NCBI RefSeq assembly: GCF_937903345.1
Contig: NZ_CALCZQ010000051.1
Location: forward strand, 186,001-250,000
Origin: an uncultured Emticicia sp.
GTDB taxonomy: Bacteria; Bacteroidota; Bacteroidia; Cytophagales; Spirosomataceae
DNA: 64,000 nt
Reading direction: 5' to 3'
Of the stretch, positions 16,628 through 26,116 are shown one piece after another. Below the pieces are notes generated by a model. That model ran no database searches, was not told the DNA's origin, and saw only the letters and a program-made list of their open reading frames with translations. Position 1 is the first letter of the stretch; each line of letters begins with the position of its first letter. The position numbers and the translations under genes were made by a program.

Positions 16628-17533
16628 CTATTTTTCCAACAAATCGTTTAGAGCGTCTTTAATAGTTGTAAATTTATACTGAAAATTGGTTTCTTGCGAA
16701 AGTCTTTTGTTCAGCACAAAGTTACCACCAGTTACGACAATTCCCATTTCACCGAAAACTAATTTTAATACAAAACTCGGAATGTTTGGTAGCCAAAGTG
16801 GCTTTTTCAGCACCTCAGCAGCTACGTTTGTCATTTCTTGATTCGTGACAGGATTTGGAGCAACGGCGTTATATGCCCCCCGCATTTTTTCATCTTCGAT
16901 AGCTTTTATGAAAACTCCGCAAAGGTCATCTACGTGAATCCAAGACATAACTTGCTTGCCATTTCCTAGAGCCGCCCCAAAACCAAGTCTTATGGGCTGA
17001 ACGAGTTTTGGTAAAGCCCCACCTTTTTCGCTCAAAACAATGCCAATTCTGATACTTACCATTCTAGCGGCATTTTTTACTTTTTTTGCATGAATTTCCC
17101 AAAGTTTGGTACATTCAGCCAAAAAATCATTTCCTAAAACACTACTTTCGTCTAATTTAATATCGCCCGTATCACCGCCATAAATCCCAATAGCAGAAGC
17201 CGAAATAAAACCTTTGAGTTGAATGTTTTTTTCTTGTAAATATCTATTAATCAACTCAATAGGTTGAATACGAGAATCAATGATTTCTTTTTTGCGTTTG
17301 TCAGTCCAACGTTTATCGGCTATTCCTGCTCCTGCCAAATGGACTATGTAATCAGCTTTTTCTAAAGCTCCAGCTTCGATAAATCCTTTCTGAATATCCC
17401 ATTGAAAAACTTCTACATTGGGTAATTTTTCTTTTTTTCTGCTCAAGTATGAAACCTTATGGCCTTTTGCCAAAAGTAATTCGGTGAGCCGATGCCCAAT
17501 CATACCTGTACCTCCTGTGATTAGAATATTCAT
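16628..17533 (-). CDS. TIGR01777 family epimerase-like protein
   Basis: A 301-residue short-chain dehydrogenase-like protein with NAD(P)-binding GGTGMIG at 7-13 and the TIGR01777 hallmarks ADYIVHLAGAGIADKRW and ISASAIGIYG. A C-terminal DUF1731-type segment contains GEMGIVVTGG. Members include the YfcH/SulA-like proteins and a plant chloroplast homologue; biochemical role unsettled. It likely starts the operon with the HIT protein. Confidence 0.92.
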   Translation of the reverse strand: MNILITGGTGMIGHRLTELLLAKGHKVSYLSRKKEKLPNVEVFQWDIQKGFIEAGALEKADYIVHLAGAGIADKRWTDKRKKEIIDSRIQPIELINRYLQEKNIQLKGFISASAIGIYGGDTGDIKLDESSVLGNDFLAECTKLWEIHAKKVKNAARMVSIRIGIVLSEKGGALPKLVQPIRLGFGAALGNGKQVMSWIHVDDLCGVFIKAIEDEKMRGAYNAVAPNPVTNQEMTNVAAEVLKKPLWLPNIPSFVLKLVFGEMGIVVTGGNFVLNKRLSQETNFQYKFTTIKDALNDLLEK

Positions 17534-17565
17534 TTTCGATGTAGATTTAAAATGATGTAAACGAA

Positions 17566-17601
17566 AAACAGGTAGATAGACATTCGACTACTTACCTGTT
17601 T
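17566..17601 (-). terminator. Hairpin separating rnr from the TIGR01777 gene
   Basis: AAACAGGTA and TACCTGTTT form a 9-bp stem with an 18-base loop, followed in the minus direction by TTCGTTT. A second small palindrome, AAATGTTT/AAACATTT (17622-17639), lies between it and the rnr stop. Together they probably end the hflX-rnr transcript. Confidence 0.55.
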
Positions 17602-17650
17602 ATTAAACCTTTATAAAAAAGAAATGTTTCTAAACATTTGAGATGTTTAA

Positions 17651-20011
17651 CTATTTTCTCTTTCTTTTACCTTTGTCTTTGTCGCTTGTTCGGCTACTTT
17701 TGGGTGCAGTTCTACTTGGTTTTTCTCTGCGGCCTCCTCGGCTACTTGAAACATCTCGATTGCCACCTTTAGTACTGCTTGTTGGCATTGATTTTCCTTC
17801 TATACCAACCAATTCTAAGTCCATACTTCTACGCTCCAAGTCGGTGCCTTTTACACTTACTTTCACGGTATCGCCAAAATTGATTACTCTACCTGAGCGT
17901 TTTCCTACAACTCGATAATTATTTCTATCCCATTCGTAGAAATCATCTTTCAAATCGGCCAAACGAACCATTCCTTCACAACTTGTAGAAGTGATTTCTA
18001 CAAAAATTCCAAAATCTGTTACACCAGTTACAACGCCACTAAAAATAGTTCGGCGTTCTTGCAGACTCATAAATTCTACTTGCTTATACTTAATCGACGC
18101 TCTTTCGGCTTCAGCGGCCAGTTTTTCTCGATCAGATGAATGTTTAGATTTTTTTTCAAAATCATCATGAGAAACATTTGCTCTATTTTTTGGGGAAGCC
18201 GTCAAATAATGTTGCAAAAGTCGATGAGCCATCATGTCAGGATAACGGCGAATGGGCGATGTAAAATGGCTATAATGCTCAAAAGCAAGTCCAAAATGCC
18301 CCAAAGGTTCGGTTGTATAACGAGCCTTCGACATTGTGCGAACTGCCAGTTGCTCCAATACATTCTGAACTGGGGTTCCTTCAACCTCTGCCATCATTTT
18401 GTTCATCGAATTTGATAAGGTTTTATCCGAATCGGTTTTGATGGCATAACCAAAACGTGCAGCAAAATTGGCAAAATTTTGTAATTTCTCAGGATTTGGT
18501 GGCTCGTGTACACGATAGACCATCGTATTGGCTTCTGAATTTATTTCATTTTTAAGTTTAAAAACAAATTCTGCCACTTTTTTATTGGCCAAGAGCATAA
18601 ATTCTTCAATGAGTTTGTGGGCATCTTTTCTGATTTTCAGCACCACACCAAGTGGTTTACCCGTTTCATCGAGTTTGAATTTTACTTCGTTAGTTTCAAA
18701 ATTAATCGCTCCATTTCTGAAACGCTCTTTTTTTAATATTTTTGCTAAATGATTGAGTGTATGTAACGGAAAACGGTACTTTTCAAGAATTTCGTTAGGC
18801 TCAGTTACAGGATTTAGCACATCACCTTCTTCGTTTTCCAACACTTCTTGGGCATCTTCGTAACTGAATCTATGGTCAGAGTGAATGACCGTTCTACCAA
18901 ACCATTCGTTTATTAATCGTCCGTCATGTGTCATTTCGAAAACTGCCGAAAACGTCAATTTATCTTCATTTGGGCGAAGTGAACAGAGATTATTGGAGAG
19001 TTTTTCAGGCAACATCGGAATCGTGCGGTCAACCAAATATACTGAAGTGGCACGGTTGAGAGCTTCTTCTTCGAGTCGTGTACCTTCCTGCACGTAATGC
19101 GTTACGTCGGCAATGTGAACACCAATTTCATAATTCTGATTTTCGAGTATTTTGAAACTCAGGGCATCATCAAAATCTTTGGCATCGTGCGGGTCAATCG
19201 TAAAAGTCAGAATGTTTCTAAAATCTCGTCTTTTTTCAATTTCTACTTCAGTAATAACTTCCGAAATAGCCGCTGCCTCTTCTTCAATCGCTTTATCGAA
19301 TTTGATTGGCAAACCAAATTCGGCCAAAATTGCATGCATTTCAGCGTTATTATCACCCGATTTTCCTAAAATTTCGGTAATTTCTCCAACACCTTGTTGA
19401 ATTTTGGTTGGATATTCAACGATTTTCACGATAACTAAATCGTCTTTTGTTGCACCATTGATTTTATCTTTTGGAATAAAAATATCATCATGAAGATTCT
19501 TATGGTCGGGGCGTACGAGGGCATAATTTCCAAATACTTGGATTTTTCCAACTAGCTCTGTTCTGCCACGTTCAATGATTTCGATAATACATCCTTCAGG
19601 ATTTCCGTTTTTCTTATAAAACTCGCCGTAAGTTGTTGCTTTTACCAAATCGCCATCAATTGCTCCATTCATGTCGTCGGCACTCACCCAAATATCTGGT
19701 TTAGTGTCGTCGTATCTGATAAAGCCAAATTTTGAATTTACGTGGTCGAGGCGACCAATAACTGCATTTGCATTTACGTCAACAGTATATTTTCCTTTTT
19801 CGGTTTGATATATTTTGCCTTCTTCTAAAAGAGCTTCAATCATCATTCCGTAAAGGGCTTTTTCTTGCTTACTTTTTACATCATAGTGTATAAATAAGTC
19901 TTGTAGTGTGTATGGTTTTTCGAGATTGACCGACAAAAAAGCTAAAATTTCAGCTTTCAGTTGGTCATAATATGATTTTTGTTTGTCTTTTGCCATTATT
20001 TGTTTAATCAT
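17651..20011 (-). CDS. rnr: Ribonuclease R
   Basis: A 3'-5' exoribonuclease that degrades structured RNA and works with tmRNA quality control. The 786-residue protein has an N-terminal helix-turn-helix, cold-shock domains (about 75-230), the RNB catalytic core with DPHDAKDFDDALSF near 285-298, an S1 domain (about 655-740) and a Lys/Arg/Ser-rich tail. The ATG at 20011 overlaps the hflX stop by four bases (ATGA), implying translational coupling; an internal ATG at 19996 begins MAKDKQ and is an alternative. Confidence 0.96.
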   Translation of the reverse strand: MIKQIMAKDKQKSYYDQLKAEILAFLSVNLEKPYTLQDLFIHYDVKSKQEKALYGMMIEALLEEGKIYQTEKGKYTVDVNANAVIGRLDHVNSKFGFIRYDDTKPDIWVSADDMNGAIDGDLVKATTYGEFYKKNGNPEGCIIEIIERGRTELVGKIQVFGNYALVRPDHKNLHDDIFIPKDKINGATKDDLVIVKIVEYPTKIQQGVGEITEILGKSGDNNAEMHAILAEFGLPIKFDKAIEEEAAAISEVITEVEIEKRRDFRNILTFTIDPHDAKDFDDALSFKILENQNYEIGVHIADVTHYVQEGTRLEEEALNRATSVYLVDRTIPMLPEKLSNNLCSLRPNEDKLTFSAVFEMTHDGRLINEWFGRTVIHSDHRFSYEDAQEVLENEEGDVLNPVTEPNEILEKYRFPLHTLNHLAKILKKERFRNGAINFETNEVKFKLDETGKPLGVVLKIRKDAHKLIEEFMLLANKKVAEFVFKLKNEINSEANTMVYRVHEPPNPEKLQNFANFAARFGYAIKTDSDKTLSNSMNKMMAEVEGTPVQNVLEQLAVRTMSKARYTTEPLGHFGLAFEHYSHFTSPIRRYPDMMAHRLLQHYLTASPKNRANVSHDDFEKKSKHSSDREKLAAEAERASIKYKQVEFMSLQERRTIFSGVVTGVTDFGIFVEITSTSCEGMVRLADLKDDFYEWDRNNYRVVGKRSGRVINFGDTVKVSVKGTDLERRSMDLELVGIEGKSMPTSSTKGGNRDVSSSRGGRREKPSRTAPKSSRTSDKDKGKRKRK

Positions 20012-21258
20012 TCTTGCTCAACCCCCTGCCAATCATACATTGGGTTTTGGGTTGGGTCCCAATTCGGATAAATCAAGAAGTGTTTTTCTTGAATTTTATT
20101 CATCAGAACCTTGCGTAATTCGCCTAAGTTTTCTTTGTGTTCGGCCGAAATAAACACAACATTTTCGGTGTTTTTTTTGAGATAACTATTTTTTAGTTTG
20201 TCAAGGTTTCTCTGTAAATCATCTTCGGTGATGGTTTCGAGGTGTTCGTCGAGATTCTCCTCAGATTCGGGCTTGAAGAGGTCAAGTTTATTGAAAACCA
20301 GCACCATTGATTTTTCAGAAGCTCCGATTTCGGCTAAAGTAACGTTTACGACCTCGATTTGTTCTTCAAAAGACGAATGCGAAATATCTACCACATGAAC
20401 CAAAATATCTGCATCACGGATTTCGTCTAAAGTTGATTTAAACGACTCAATTAGTTGTGTTGGGAGCTTTCTTATAAAGCCAACTGTATCAGTTAGCAAA
20501 AATGGAATATTTCCTAAAACTACTTTTCTTACGGTCGAGTCGATGGTAGCGAAAAGTTTGTTTTCAGCAAAAACATCGGCTTTTGCCAAGCGACGCATCA
20601 AAGTCGATTTGCCAACGTTCGTATAACCTACCAATGCCACCCGGACGAGTTGGTCGCGTTCTTTTCGGCGTGTAAAACTCTGTTTATCAATCTTTTCAAG
20701 TTTATCTTTCAAAAAAGCAATGCGGTCTTTTACGATACGTTTATCAGTTTCCAACTCTTTTTCACCAGGTCCACGCATACCGATACCACCCTTTTGGCGA
20801 CTAAGGTGCGACCACATACGGGTAAGGCGAGGCAACATATATTGGTATTGAGCCAGCTCGACTTGTCGCTTTGCTTGATCGGTTTGGGCTCGTTGCGAAA
20901 AAATATTCAAAATTAGCAAGCTACGGTCAAGAATCTTGATTTCTGGAAATGTCATTTCAAGATTTCGGACTTGCGGAGACGTGAGGTCATCATCGAAAAT
21001 AATACTATCGACGGGGTTTTCAATCAGCCAGATTCTTATTTCTTCTAATTTGCCTTTTCCTACAAAAGTTTTAGGGTCAGCACGTTCGAGCCGTTGAGTA
21101 AAAGCTCTTTTGGTGATTACGCCTGCGGTTGTAGCTAAAAATTCTAATTCATCAAGATACTCTTTGGTTCGTTCAGCATTTTGTTTCTGCGTGATGAGAC
21201 CAACTAAAATTGCAGTTTCTTGCTGCGTTGCGGTAGAAAAAACGGGTGCTTTGAACAA
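20008..21258 (-). CDS. hflX: GTPase HflX
   Basis: HflX is a ribosome-associated GTPase that splits stalled or stressed 70S ribosomes. The 416-residue protein has the N-terminal HflX domain (VGKGKLEEI, IIFDDDLTSPQ), the linker GPGEKELETD, and a Ras-like G domain with GYTNVGKS (G1), DTVGFI (G3) and NKLD (G4). The C-terminal end has a small extension with Trp and Pro. It leads a two-gene operon with rnr. A 407-base AT-rich gap precedes it. Confidence 0.96.
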   Translation of the reverse strand: MFKAPVFSTATQQETAILVGLITQKQNAERTKEYLDELEFLATTAGVITKRAFTQRLERADPKTFVGKGKLEEIRIWLIENPVDSIIFDDDLTSPQVRNLEMTFPEIKILDRSLLILNIFSQRAQTDQAKRQVELAQYQYMLPRLTRMWSHLSRQKGGIGMRGPGEKELETDKRIVKDRIAFLKDKLEKIDKQSFTRRKERDQLVRVALVGYTNVGKSTLMRRLAKADVFAENKLFATIDSTVRKVVLGNIPFLLTDTVGFIRKLPTQLIESFKSTLDEIRDADILVHVVDISHSSFEEQIEVVNVTLAEIGASEKSMVLVFNKLDLFKPESEENLDEHLETITEDDLQRNLDKLKNSYLKKNTENVVFISAEHKENLGELRKVLMNKIQEKHFLIYPNWDPTQNPMYDWQGVEQE

Positions 21259-21665
21259 TTTAATAATAAATTTATTGCCTTGAAATAACTTTCTATAGTA
21301 AACAAAAGTTTCTTGCTGTTGATTACCTTTTTTCTTAAATATATGAAAAATATATTAAAAATACAAATTTTCAGTCTTAGGAACCATTGATTTATGGCAT
21401 GTAGGATTTTTTTATGGTAAATGAGTTTAACACTTTTTTTGAGATCAATTTTTGATTAAAAGTTATTTGAAACAAGAACCTACTTTTTAATCAGCTTCTA
21501 TGAAAAGTTTGGCACGCTTTTAGTGTATTAAAATTAATGTTGCAAAAAAGGTATTGAATGACGACAATGATACATTTTAAAAAGAAAATCTGGTTTTTTT
21601 AAGTATTTAAACAGTATTTTTTTAAATTAATTGGCCAAAATAAAGTTTTTTATTAAAGCAAAGTT
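21259..21665. other. AT-rich intergenic gap
   Basis: No gene, RNA or repeat is supported here. The stretch is very AT-rich with several long T-runs on the plus strand. It must contain the leftward hflX promoter and perhaps a rightward promoter for the small transcript or smpB; I cannot fix either by eye. Confidence 0.5.
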
Positions 21666-21890
21666 ATGAGGAGACATCAAAGATTTCTCCACTCGATAAG
21701 AAAAATAAAACAATCTTTTTTTTATTCTAAAAATATTTATCTTTGCTATGAGAAGTTACCCGATAAGGGAATTCCAATCAGAGAATTTTTAAAAAATTCT
21801 CAACTTGAAGTCAAATCCAATTATAAAGTTTATACATGGATTATTAGGAAAGCACGTAAGTCGGAATCCCTGCCACTGATTTTGAGGTAG
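21666..21890 (+). CDS. Doubtful small ORF in a possible short transcript
   Basis: A 74-codon frame whose C-terminal half (KGIPIREFLKNSQ, YKVYTWIIRKARKSES) looks protein-like, while the N-terminal part is Lys/Phe/Tyr-rich as expected of AT-rich noncoding DNA. It ends within the 5' arm of a strong terminator at 21865-21900. The only promoter-like element (21738-21745) is inside the ORF, downstream of the ATG, so a transcript from there would lack this start codon. It could be a real small gene, a remnant, or a noncoding RNA. I do not recognise the protein. Confidence 0.3.
   Translation: MRRHQRFLHSIRKIKQSFFYSKNIYLCYEKLPDKGIPIREFLKNSQLEVKSNYKVYTWIIRKARKSESLPLILR
21738..21745 (+). promoter_or_regulatory. 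Candidate -7 element TATCTTTG
   Basis: TATCTTTG matches the Bacteroidota -7 consensus TAnnTTTG exactly. A clear -33 TTTG is not present at the usual spacing. A transcript from here would end at the terminator at 21900, giving an RNA of about 150 nucleotides. Confidence 0.35.
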
Positions 21891-21900
21891 GGATTTTTTA
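21865..21900 (+). terminator. Strong terminator upstream of smpB
   Basis: AATCCCTGCC pairs with GGTAGGGATT over 10 bp (one G-T), with an 11-base loop and a T-run at 21894-21899. No established gene precedes it on this strand for over 600 bases. Confidence 0.8.
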
Positions 21901-21966
21901 TTTGTAACTTTGTTAGAAATATGTATAGTAGTTCGAAGGCACAAGGTTTTTAGAGATAGCAAGAAA

Positions 21967-22422
21967 ATGGCAGAAAAAGCAGCAAAAAAAGTAGATGTAA
22001 CTAATAAAAAGGCAAGTTTCGAGTTTTTCTTTTTAGAAAAATATTCGGCTGGAATGGTCTTGACTGGTACTGAAATAAAATCGATTCGATTAAATAAATT
22101 CAGTATGGTTGATGCCTACTGTTTTTTCGATAAAGAAGAATTATACGTAAAAAACTTAAATATATCAAAATACGAACAAGGTACGCACTACAATCACACA
22201 CCGCTACGTGATAGGAAACTTTTATTAAAGAAAAAAGAACTGAAAAAATTGGCCAATAAGTTAACTGATAAAGGCTTAACCGTAATACCAACAAGACTTT
22301 TTATTAATGATGGTGGTTTTGCCAAATTAGATATAGCTTTGGCAAAAGGAAAGAAATTGTATGATAAACGAGATAGCATCAAAGAACGAGACGTAACCCG
22401 TGAGCGTATGCGAGAAGATTGA
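21967..22422 (+). CDS. smpB: SsrA-binding protein SmpB
   Basis: SmpB delivers tmRNA to stalled ribosomes for trans-translation. The 151-residue protein starting at ATG 21967 has the core FFLEKYSAGMVLTGTEIKSIR, DAYCFF, LKKKELKKL and KLDIALAKGKKLYDKR, ending with a basic tail DVTRERMRED. The frame extends to a TTG at 21910 but the family begins at 21967. The tmRNA gene itself is not in the window. Confidence 0.96.
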   Translation: MAEKAAKKVDVTNKKASFEFFFLEKYSAGMVLTGTEIKSIRLNKFSMVDAYCFFDKEELYVKNLNISKYEQGTHYNHTPLRDRKLLLKKKELKKLANKLTDKGLTVIPTRLFINDGGFAKLDIALAKGKKLYDKRDSIKERDVTRERMRED

Positions 22423-22441
22423 TAGATGAAGTTTTGAAACC

Positions 22442-22480
22442 GAAACGAGGTGAAATTTTTTGAAATATTCACCTCGTTTC
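22442..22480. terminator. Stem-loop between smpB and the OmpA-like gene
   Basis: GAAACGAGGTGAA and TTCACCTCGTTTC form a perfect 13-bp stem with a 13-base loop, between two convergent genes. The absence of a long T-run suggests a bidirectional hairpin of moderate strength. Confidence 0.7.
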
Positions 22481-22518
22481 ACTCTTGTAGGCTGCCGATA
22501 ATTGATCGAGATCCAAAA

Positions 22519-23436
22519 TTATTTCTTATCGGGATTCAATAAATCGTAGAATTGATCGAGTTTTGGCATCAAGATAATACGAGTACGACGATTGATTGCA
22601 CGACCTTCTGCCGAGTCATTGCTCGTAAGTGCGTTGAATTCACCTCTACCAGCCGCAATCAATTTGTTTGGGTCGATGCCAAAGCTTTGTTGTAAAACGC
22701 GTATCACCGATGTTGCACGTTTTGTGCTTAAATCCCAATTGTCAGTAATACAATCTGTATTGATTGCCACGTTGTCAGTATAACCCTCAACCATCACTTC
22801 TAATTCTGGTCTTGATTGAATGATTTGTGCAATTTTCCCTAAAACGATATTGGCATTTGAGGAGATTTTCGAGCTGCCTGTGCTAAACAACATCTTGTCC
22901 GAGATATTTATCATTACTACGGTTTTATCAACTTTTACTTCAACATCTTGGTCGTCGAGACCATTGTTGAGTACACTTTTCAGATTAACGGCCAAAGCCA
23001 AATTGATAGAATCTGCTTTTGTGCGAGCTGCTTGGAGTAGATTGATGTACCTGTCTTTAGTTGCTAATTGCGACAGCGTTTTGTCGATATTATCATTGGC
23101 TGCCTTTGAAAGTACAGTCAAATTTCCAACTTGCTCAACCTGTTTATCACGCAGTTTTCTTAAATCAGCAACTTGGTCTTTCAAGTCATTGATTTGTTGG
23201 TCACGCTGTTGGATTGTTGAAAGTATTACGTTTTTTTGGGCTTCACTTTTTTGCTGCGATTTGCTCATGAGCTCAAGTTTATCTTTGTAGTCTTGCACGT
23301 TATCACCACATTTTACTAAATCGGCTTGGGCTTTGTCATATTGAGATTGCAAAGCTGTTAGTTTCTTTTTTGCAACACATGAAGTCAGTGATAATCCTAC
23401 AAATAAAACGAATATTGGTTTTAATGACATTTTCAT
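22519..23436 (-). CDS. OmpA-family lipoprotein with coiled coil
   Basis: A 305-residue outer-membrane lipoprotein. The N-terminus has a signal peptide with lipobox SLTSC (Cys20), then a long coiled coil (about 25-150) rich in Gln, Asp and Lys. A C-terminal OmpA domain (about 165-300) follows, with MVEGYTDN and the LSTKRATSVIRVL helix, GRGE and NRRTRIILMP, which bind peptidoglycan. It probably tethers the outer membrane to the wall. It is convergent with smpB and transcribed alone. Confidence 0.9.
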   Translation of the reverse strand: MKMSLKPIFVLFVGLSLTSCVAKKKLTALQSQYDKAQADLVKCGDNVQDYKDKLELMSKSQQKSEAQKNVILSTIQQRDQQINDLKDQVADLRKLRDKQVEQVGNLTVLSKAANDNIDKTLSQLATKDRYINLLQAARTKADSINLALAVNLKSVLNNGLDDQDVEVKVDKTVVMINISDKMLFSTGSSKISSNANIVLGKIAQIIQSRPELEVMVEGYTDNVAINTDCITDNWDLSTKRATSVIRVLQQSFGIDPNKLIAAGRGEFNALTSNDSAEGRAINRRTRIILMPKLDQFYDLLNPDKK

Positions 23437-23796
23437 TTTTGATTCTTGTTTTATTGTTTGTTTTAACTAAATTACAAATTTTCCACGTAAAATTGAAAAA
23501 TTATAATACTTTAAAAAAAGATTATTTTAATTTATTGACTATTCCAAAATTAAATGGGATTCATGAGGTTTTTGAATATTTTAATTTTCCGTAAAACAAT
23601 TGTTATCTGATTAGCATATTTTTGAAAGCACCATTCGAATCTTGTAAAATATGATATCAAACTTCAAAATGGGCATATTTGGGATATTTTTTGATAAAGT
23701 ATACGTAAAATATTAGACATCCTTGAAAAACATCAAAAACTTGCTTTAATTTGTTCAAATCTTTATTTATAAAAATTCAACCATAAGTATTTAGTC
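23437..23796. other. AT-rich gap between OmpA-like gene and phosphohexomutase
   Basis: A 360-base divergent intergenic region. A TATTTTTG at 23617-23624 fits the -7 consensus on the plus strand, but no convincing -33 accompanies it. I see no open frame with protein-like composition; the short frame here is Phe/Leu/Asn-rich and a continuation of the OmpA antisense. Confidence 0.4.
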
Positions 23797-25560
23797 ATGT
23801 TAAAATCACTCAAATTAGATACAACAGCAGAGAGAAACATCAAAACTTGGCTCAAAGGCAAATACGACGATGATACAAAAACCAGTATTCAGCAACTTAT
23901 AGATGAGGGAAATAGCAATCAACTAACTGATTCATTCTACAAAAACTTAGAATTTGGTACAGGTGGTATGCGTGGTGAGATAGGTGTTGGGTCTAATCGT
24001 ATGAATAAATATACGGTTGGTGCAGCCACACAAGGTTTGGCAAATTACCTCAACAAAACCTTTGTTGGACAAGAAATAAAGGTAGCTATTGCCTACGATA
24101 GCCGTAATTTTTCACCTGAGTTTGCTCGTGTAGCTGCCGATATTCTTTCGGCCAATGGCATCACGGTTTATTTGTATAAAGAACTTCGCCCTACGCCGCA
24201 GCTTTCATTTACTGTGCGTCAGTTGGGTTGCCAAAGTGGTATCGTTATCACGGCATCACACAATCCACGCGAGTATAATGGCTACAAAGTTTATTGGGTA
24301 GATGGTTCGCAGGTTGTAGCTCCGCACGATAAAAATATCGTGGCCGAAGTAAATGCTATTACGAATGTAAAAGACATTAAGTTTAAAGGCGTAAAGAAAC
24401 GAATCAAAATGATTGGCGAAGTACTTGATAACGCTTATTTGAAAGCTGTGAAAAGTATATGTGTCAATCCAAGAATGATAAAAAAGCAGTCAGATTTGAG
24501 CATTGTTTTTTCTCCAATTCACGGAACTGGTATCACAATGGTTCCTAAGGCTTTGGCACAGCTGGGTTTTGCGAATGTTCATATAGTAGAAGAGCAATCC
24601 ACTCCAGATGGAAACTTCCCTACGGTAGTTTACCCAAACCCCGAAGAGCAAGAAGCAATGAGTTTGGCTTTAAAAAAAGCTAAAGAAATCAATGCTGATT
24701 TGGTAATAGCAACCGACCCTGATGCCGACCGTGTGGGAATGGCGGTAAAAGACCCAAATGGAGAATGGCAATTATTAAATGGAAACCAAGCTGCAAGTTT
24801 GATTATCTATTATTTATTAAAAGCATGGAAAAAAGCAAAAAAACTAAAAGGAAATGAGTTTGTAGCAAAAACAATAGTTACAACCGATTTGATTGACGAA
24901 ATGGCAGCAAAAGCGGGGGTAAATTGTTATAATACACTTACAGGCTTCAAATACATTGCTCAAGTAATCAGAGAGTTGGAAGGCAAACAAACCTTTATTG
25001 GTGGTGGAGAAGAAAGCTATGGCTATTTGATTGGAGATAAAGTACGTGATAAAGATGCGATTGCAAGCTGTGCAATGATTGCCGAACTCACTGCTTTTGC
25101 CAAAAACGAAGGCCTTTCACTATTTGATTTCTTGGCTGAAATGTACCAAAAGAATGGTTTCTACTACGAAGGCCTGATTTCATTAACTAAAAAAGGTAAA
25201 ACAGGAGCAGAGGAAATACAGCAAATGATGCTTGATTTTAGAGTGAAACCACCAAAGTCGTTGGCAGGCTCGAAAGTTATCCGCATGGATGATTATAAAT
25301 CACTTATCACAAAAGATTTAAAAACTGGCGAAGAAAAAGCCATTCCAGCAGGGGAAATGGGTATCGAATCATCAAATGTGCTTCAATTTTTTACGGCCGA
25401 TGGAACTAAATTTACCTGTCGCCCATCTGGAACTGAACCAAAAATTAAGTTTTATGTAGGTGTAAGAGCCAAATTGAAGAAAAAAGACGAATTTGATGCT
25501 ACCTTGGAGGCTTTAAAAGAAAAAGTGAAGTCGATTCAATTGGAATTAGATTTGAATTAA
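23797..25560 (+). CDS. Phosphoglucomutase/phosphomannomutase
   Basis: A 587-residue alpha-D-phosphohexomutase that interconverts hexose 1- and 6-phosphates for glycogen, nucleotide sugars and cell envelope. Ser154 in TASHNP (152-157) is the phosphoserine; DPDADRVG carries the Mg2+ ligands, GGGEESYG binds the sugar and CRPSGTEPKIKFY closes the phosphate site. The size matches the long bacterial PgcA/Pgm2-like form. It is followed by a textbook terminator and so is monocistronic. Confidence 0.95.
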   Translation: MLKSLKLDTTAERNIKTWLKGKYDDDTKTSIQQLIDEGNSNQLTDSFYKNLEFGTGGMRGEIGVGSNRMNKYTVGAATQGLANYLNKTFVGQEIKVAIAYDSRNFSPEFARVAADILSANGITVYLYKELRPTPQLSFTVRQLGCQSGIVITASHNPREYNGYKVYWVDGSQVVAPHDKNIVAEVNAITNVKDIKFKGVKKRIKMIGEVLDNAYLKAVKSICVNPRMIKKQSDLSIVFSPIHGTGITMVPKALAQLGFANVHIVEEQSTPDGNFPTVVYPNPEEQEAMSLALKKAKEINADLVIATDPDADRVGMAVKDPNGEWQLLNGNQAASLIIYYLLKAWKKAKKLKGNEFVAKTIVTTDLIDEMAAKAGVNCYNTLTGFKYIAQVIRELEGKQTFIGGGEESYGYLIGDKVRDKDAIASCAMIAELTAFAKNEGLSLFDFLAEMYQKNGFYYEGLISLTKKGKTGAEEIQQMMLDFRVKPPKSLAGSKVIRMDDYKSLITKDLKTGEEKAIPAGEMGIESSNVLQFFTADGTKFTCRPSGTEPKIKFYVGVRAKLKKKDEFDATLEALKEKVKSIQLELDLN

Positions 25561-25574
25561 TATTGCGAAGTATC

Positions 25575-25617
25575 AAAAACCTGCAAGGCCCTTAAAAATA
25601 CCTTGCAGGTTTTTTTC
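25575..25617 (+). terminator. Terminator after the phosphohexomutase
   Basis: AAACCTGCAAGG and CCTTGCAGGTTT form a perfect 12-bp stem (25577-25588 with 25601-25612) with a 12-base loop and a T-run. Confidence 0.9.
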
Positions 25618-26116
25618 TACAAACTAAAATGTTAAAATTTTACTTTTTCCAAGTAAATATCTCCAAACTAATAGTACCAGTCGATAGTCCTTTACTCGTT
25701 GATTTTGTAGCATAGTTTGACGAAATAAATGCACTTGCCGAACAAAGTATGGGGTTTGTGTGAAGGCTCAAAGGCACATACACTCAGAATAACCTTGAGC
25801 ATTTAATAAAAAAGCTACTTCACCATATAGATAAATCTAATAAAAATCAAATTTCGGAATTAAACGTCTTCGGTTTGTAGCCGTAATTACGATTGTTTAA
25901 GGTGCTCGACTTATGGCGACCGAATTAGTAAAGGACAAAATAAGTGAATTGCATAATTCACCCATTTTTATATTTGACCCAACTGAGTTTGTAATATGAA
26001 TAATTAGTATATTTACTTAACTATTATTCGAAAACCATAGGCTTTCGGAAATACCTAATGGAGATAAGTTTGCATCAAAATGTTGAGAAAGTTCCCCCAA
26101 ATAACTACATTAAAAA
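25618..26116. other. Gap with possible gene remnants
   Basis: About 500 bases with no supported gene. On the minus strand an open frame of 47 codons (25640-25783) reads like a genuine C-terminus (SKGLSTGTISLEIFTWKK then stop), preceded by an in-frame TGA at 25784-25786. On the plus strand near 25858-25999 a fragment containing GARLMATELVKDKISEL is preceded by an in-frame TAA. Both may be relics of lost genes; neither is recognisable. A small palindrome, GTGAATTGCATAATTCAC, lies at about 25953-25970. Confidence 0.35.

Noticed and set aside
21865..22422. tmRNA gene beside smpB
   Set aside because: No ssrA acceptor-stem or tag-peptide features are visible and the space before smpB is too short.
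22820..23290. 156-residue plus-strand ORF
   Set aside because: Antisense of the OmpA-like lipoprotein coiled coil; Ser/Leu/Phe-rich shadow.
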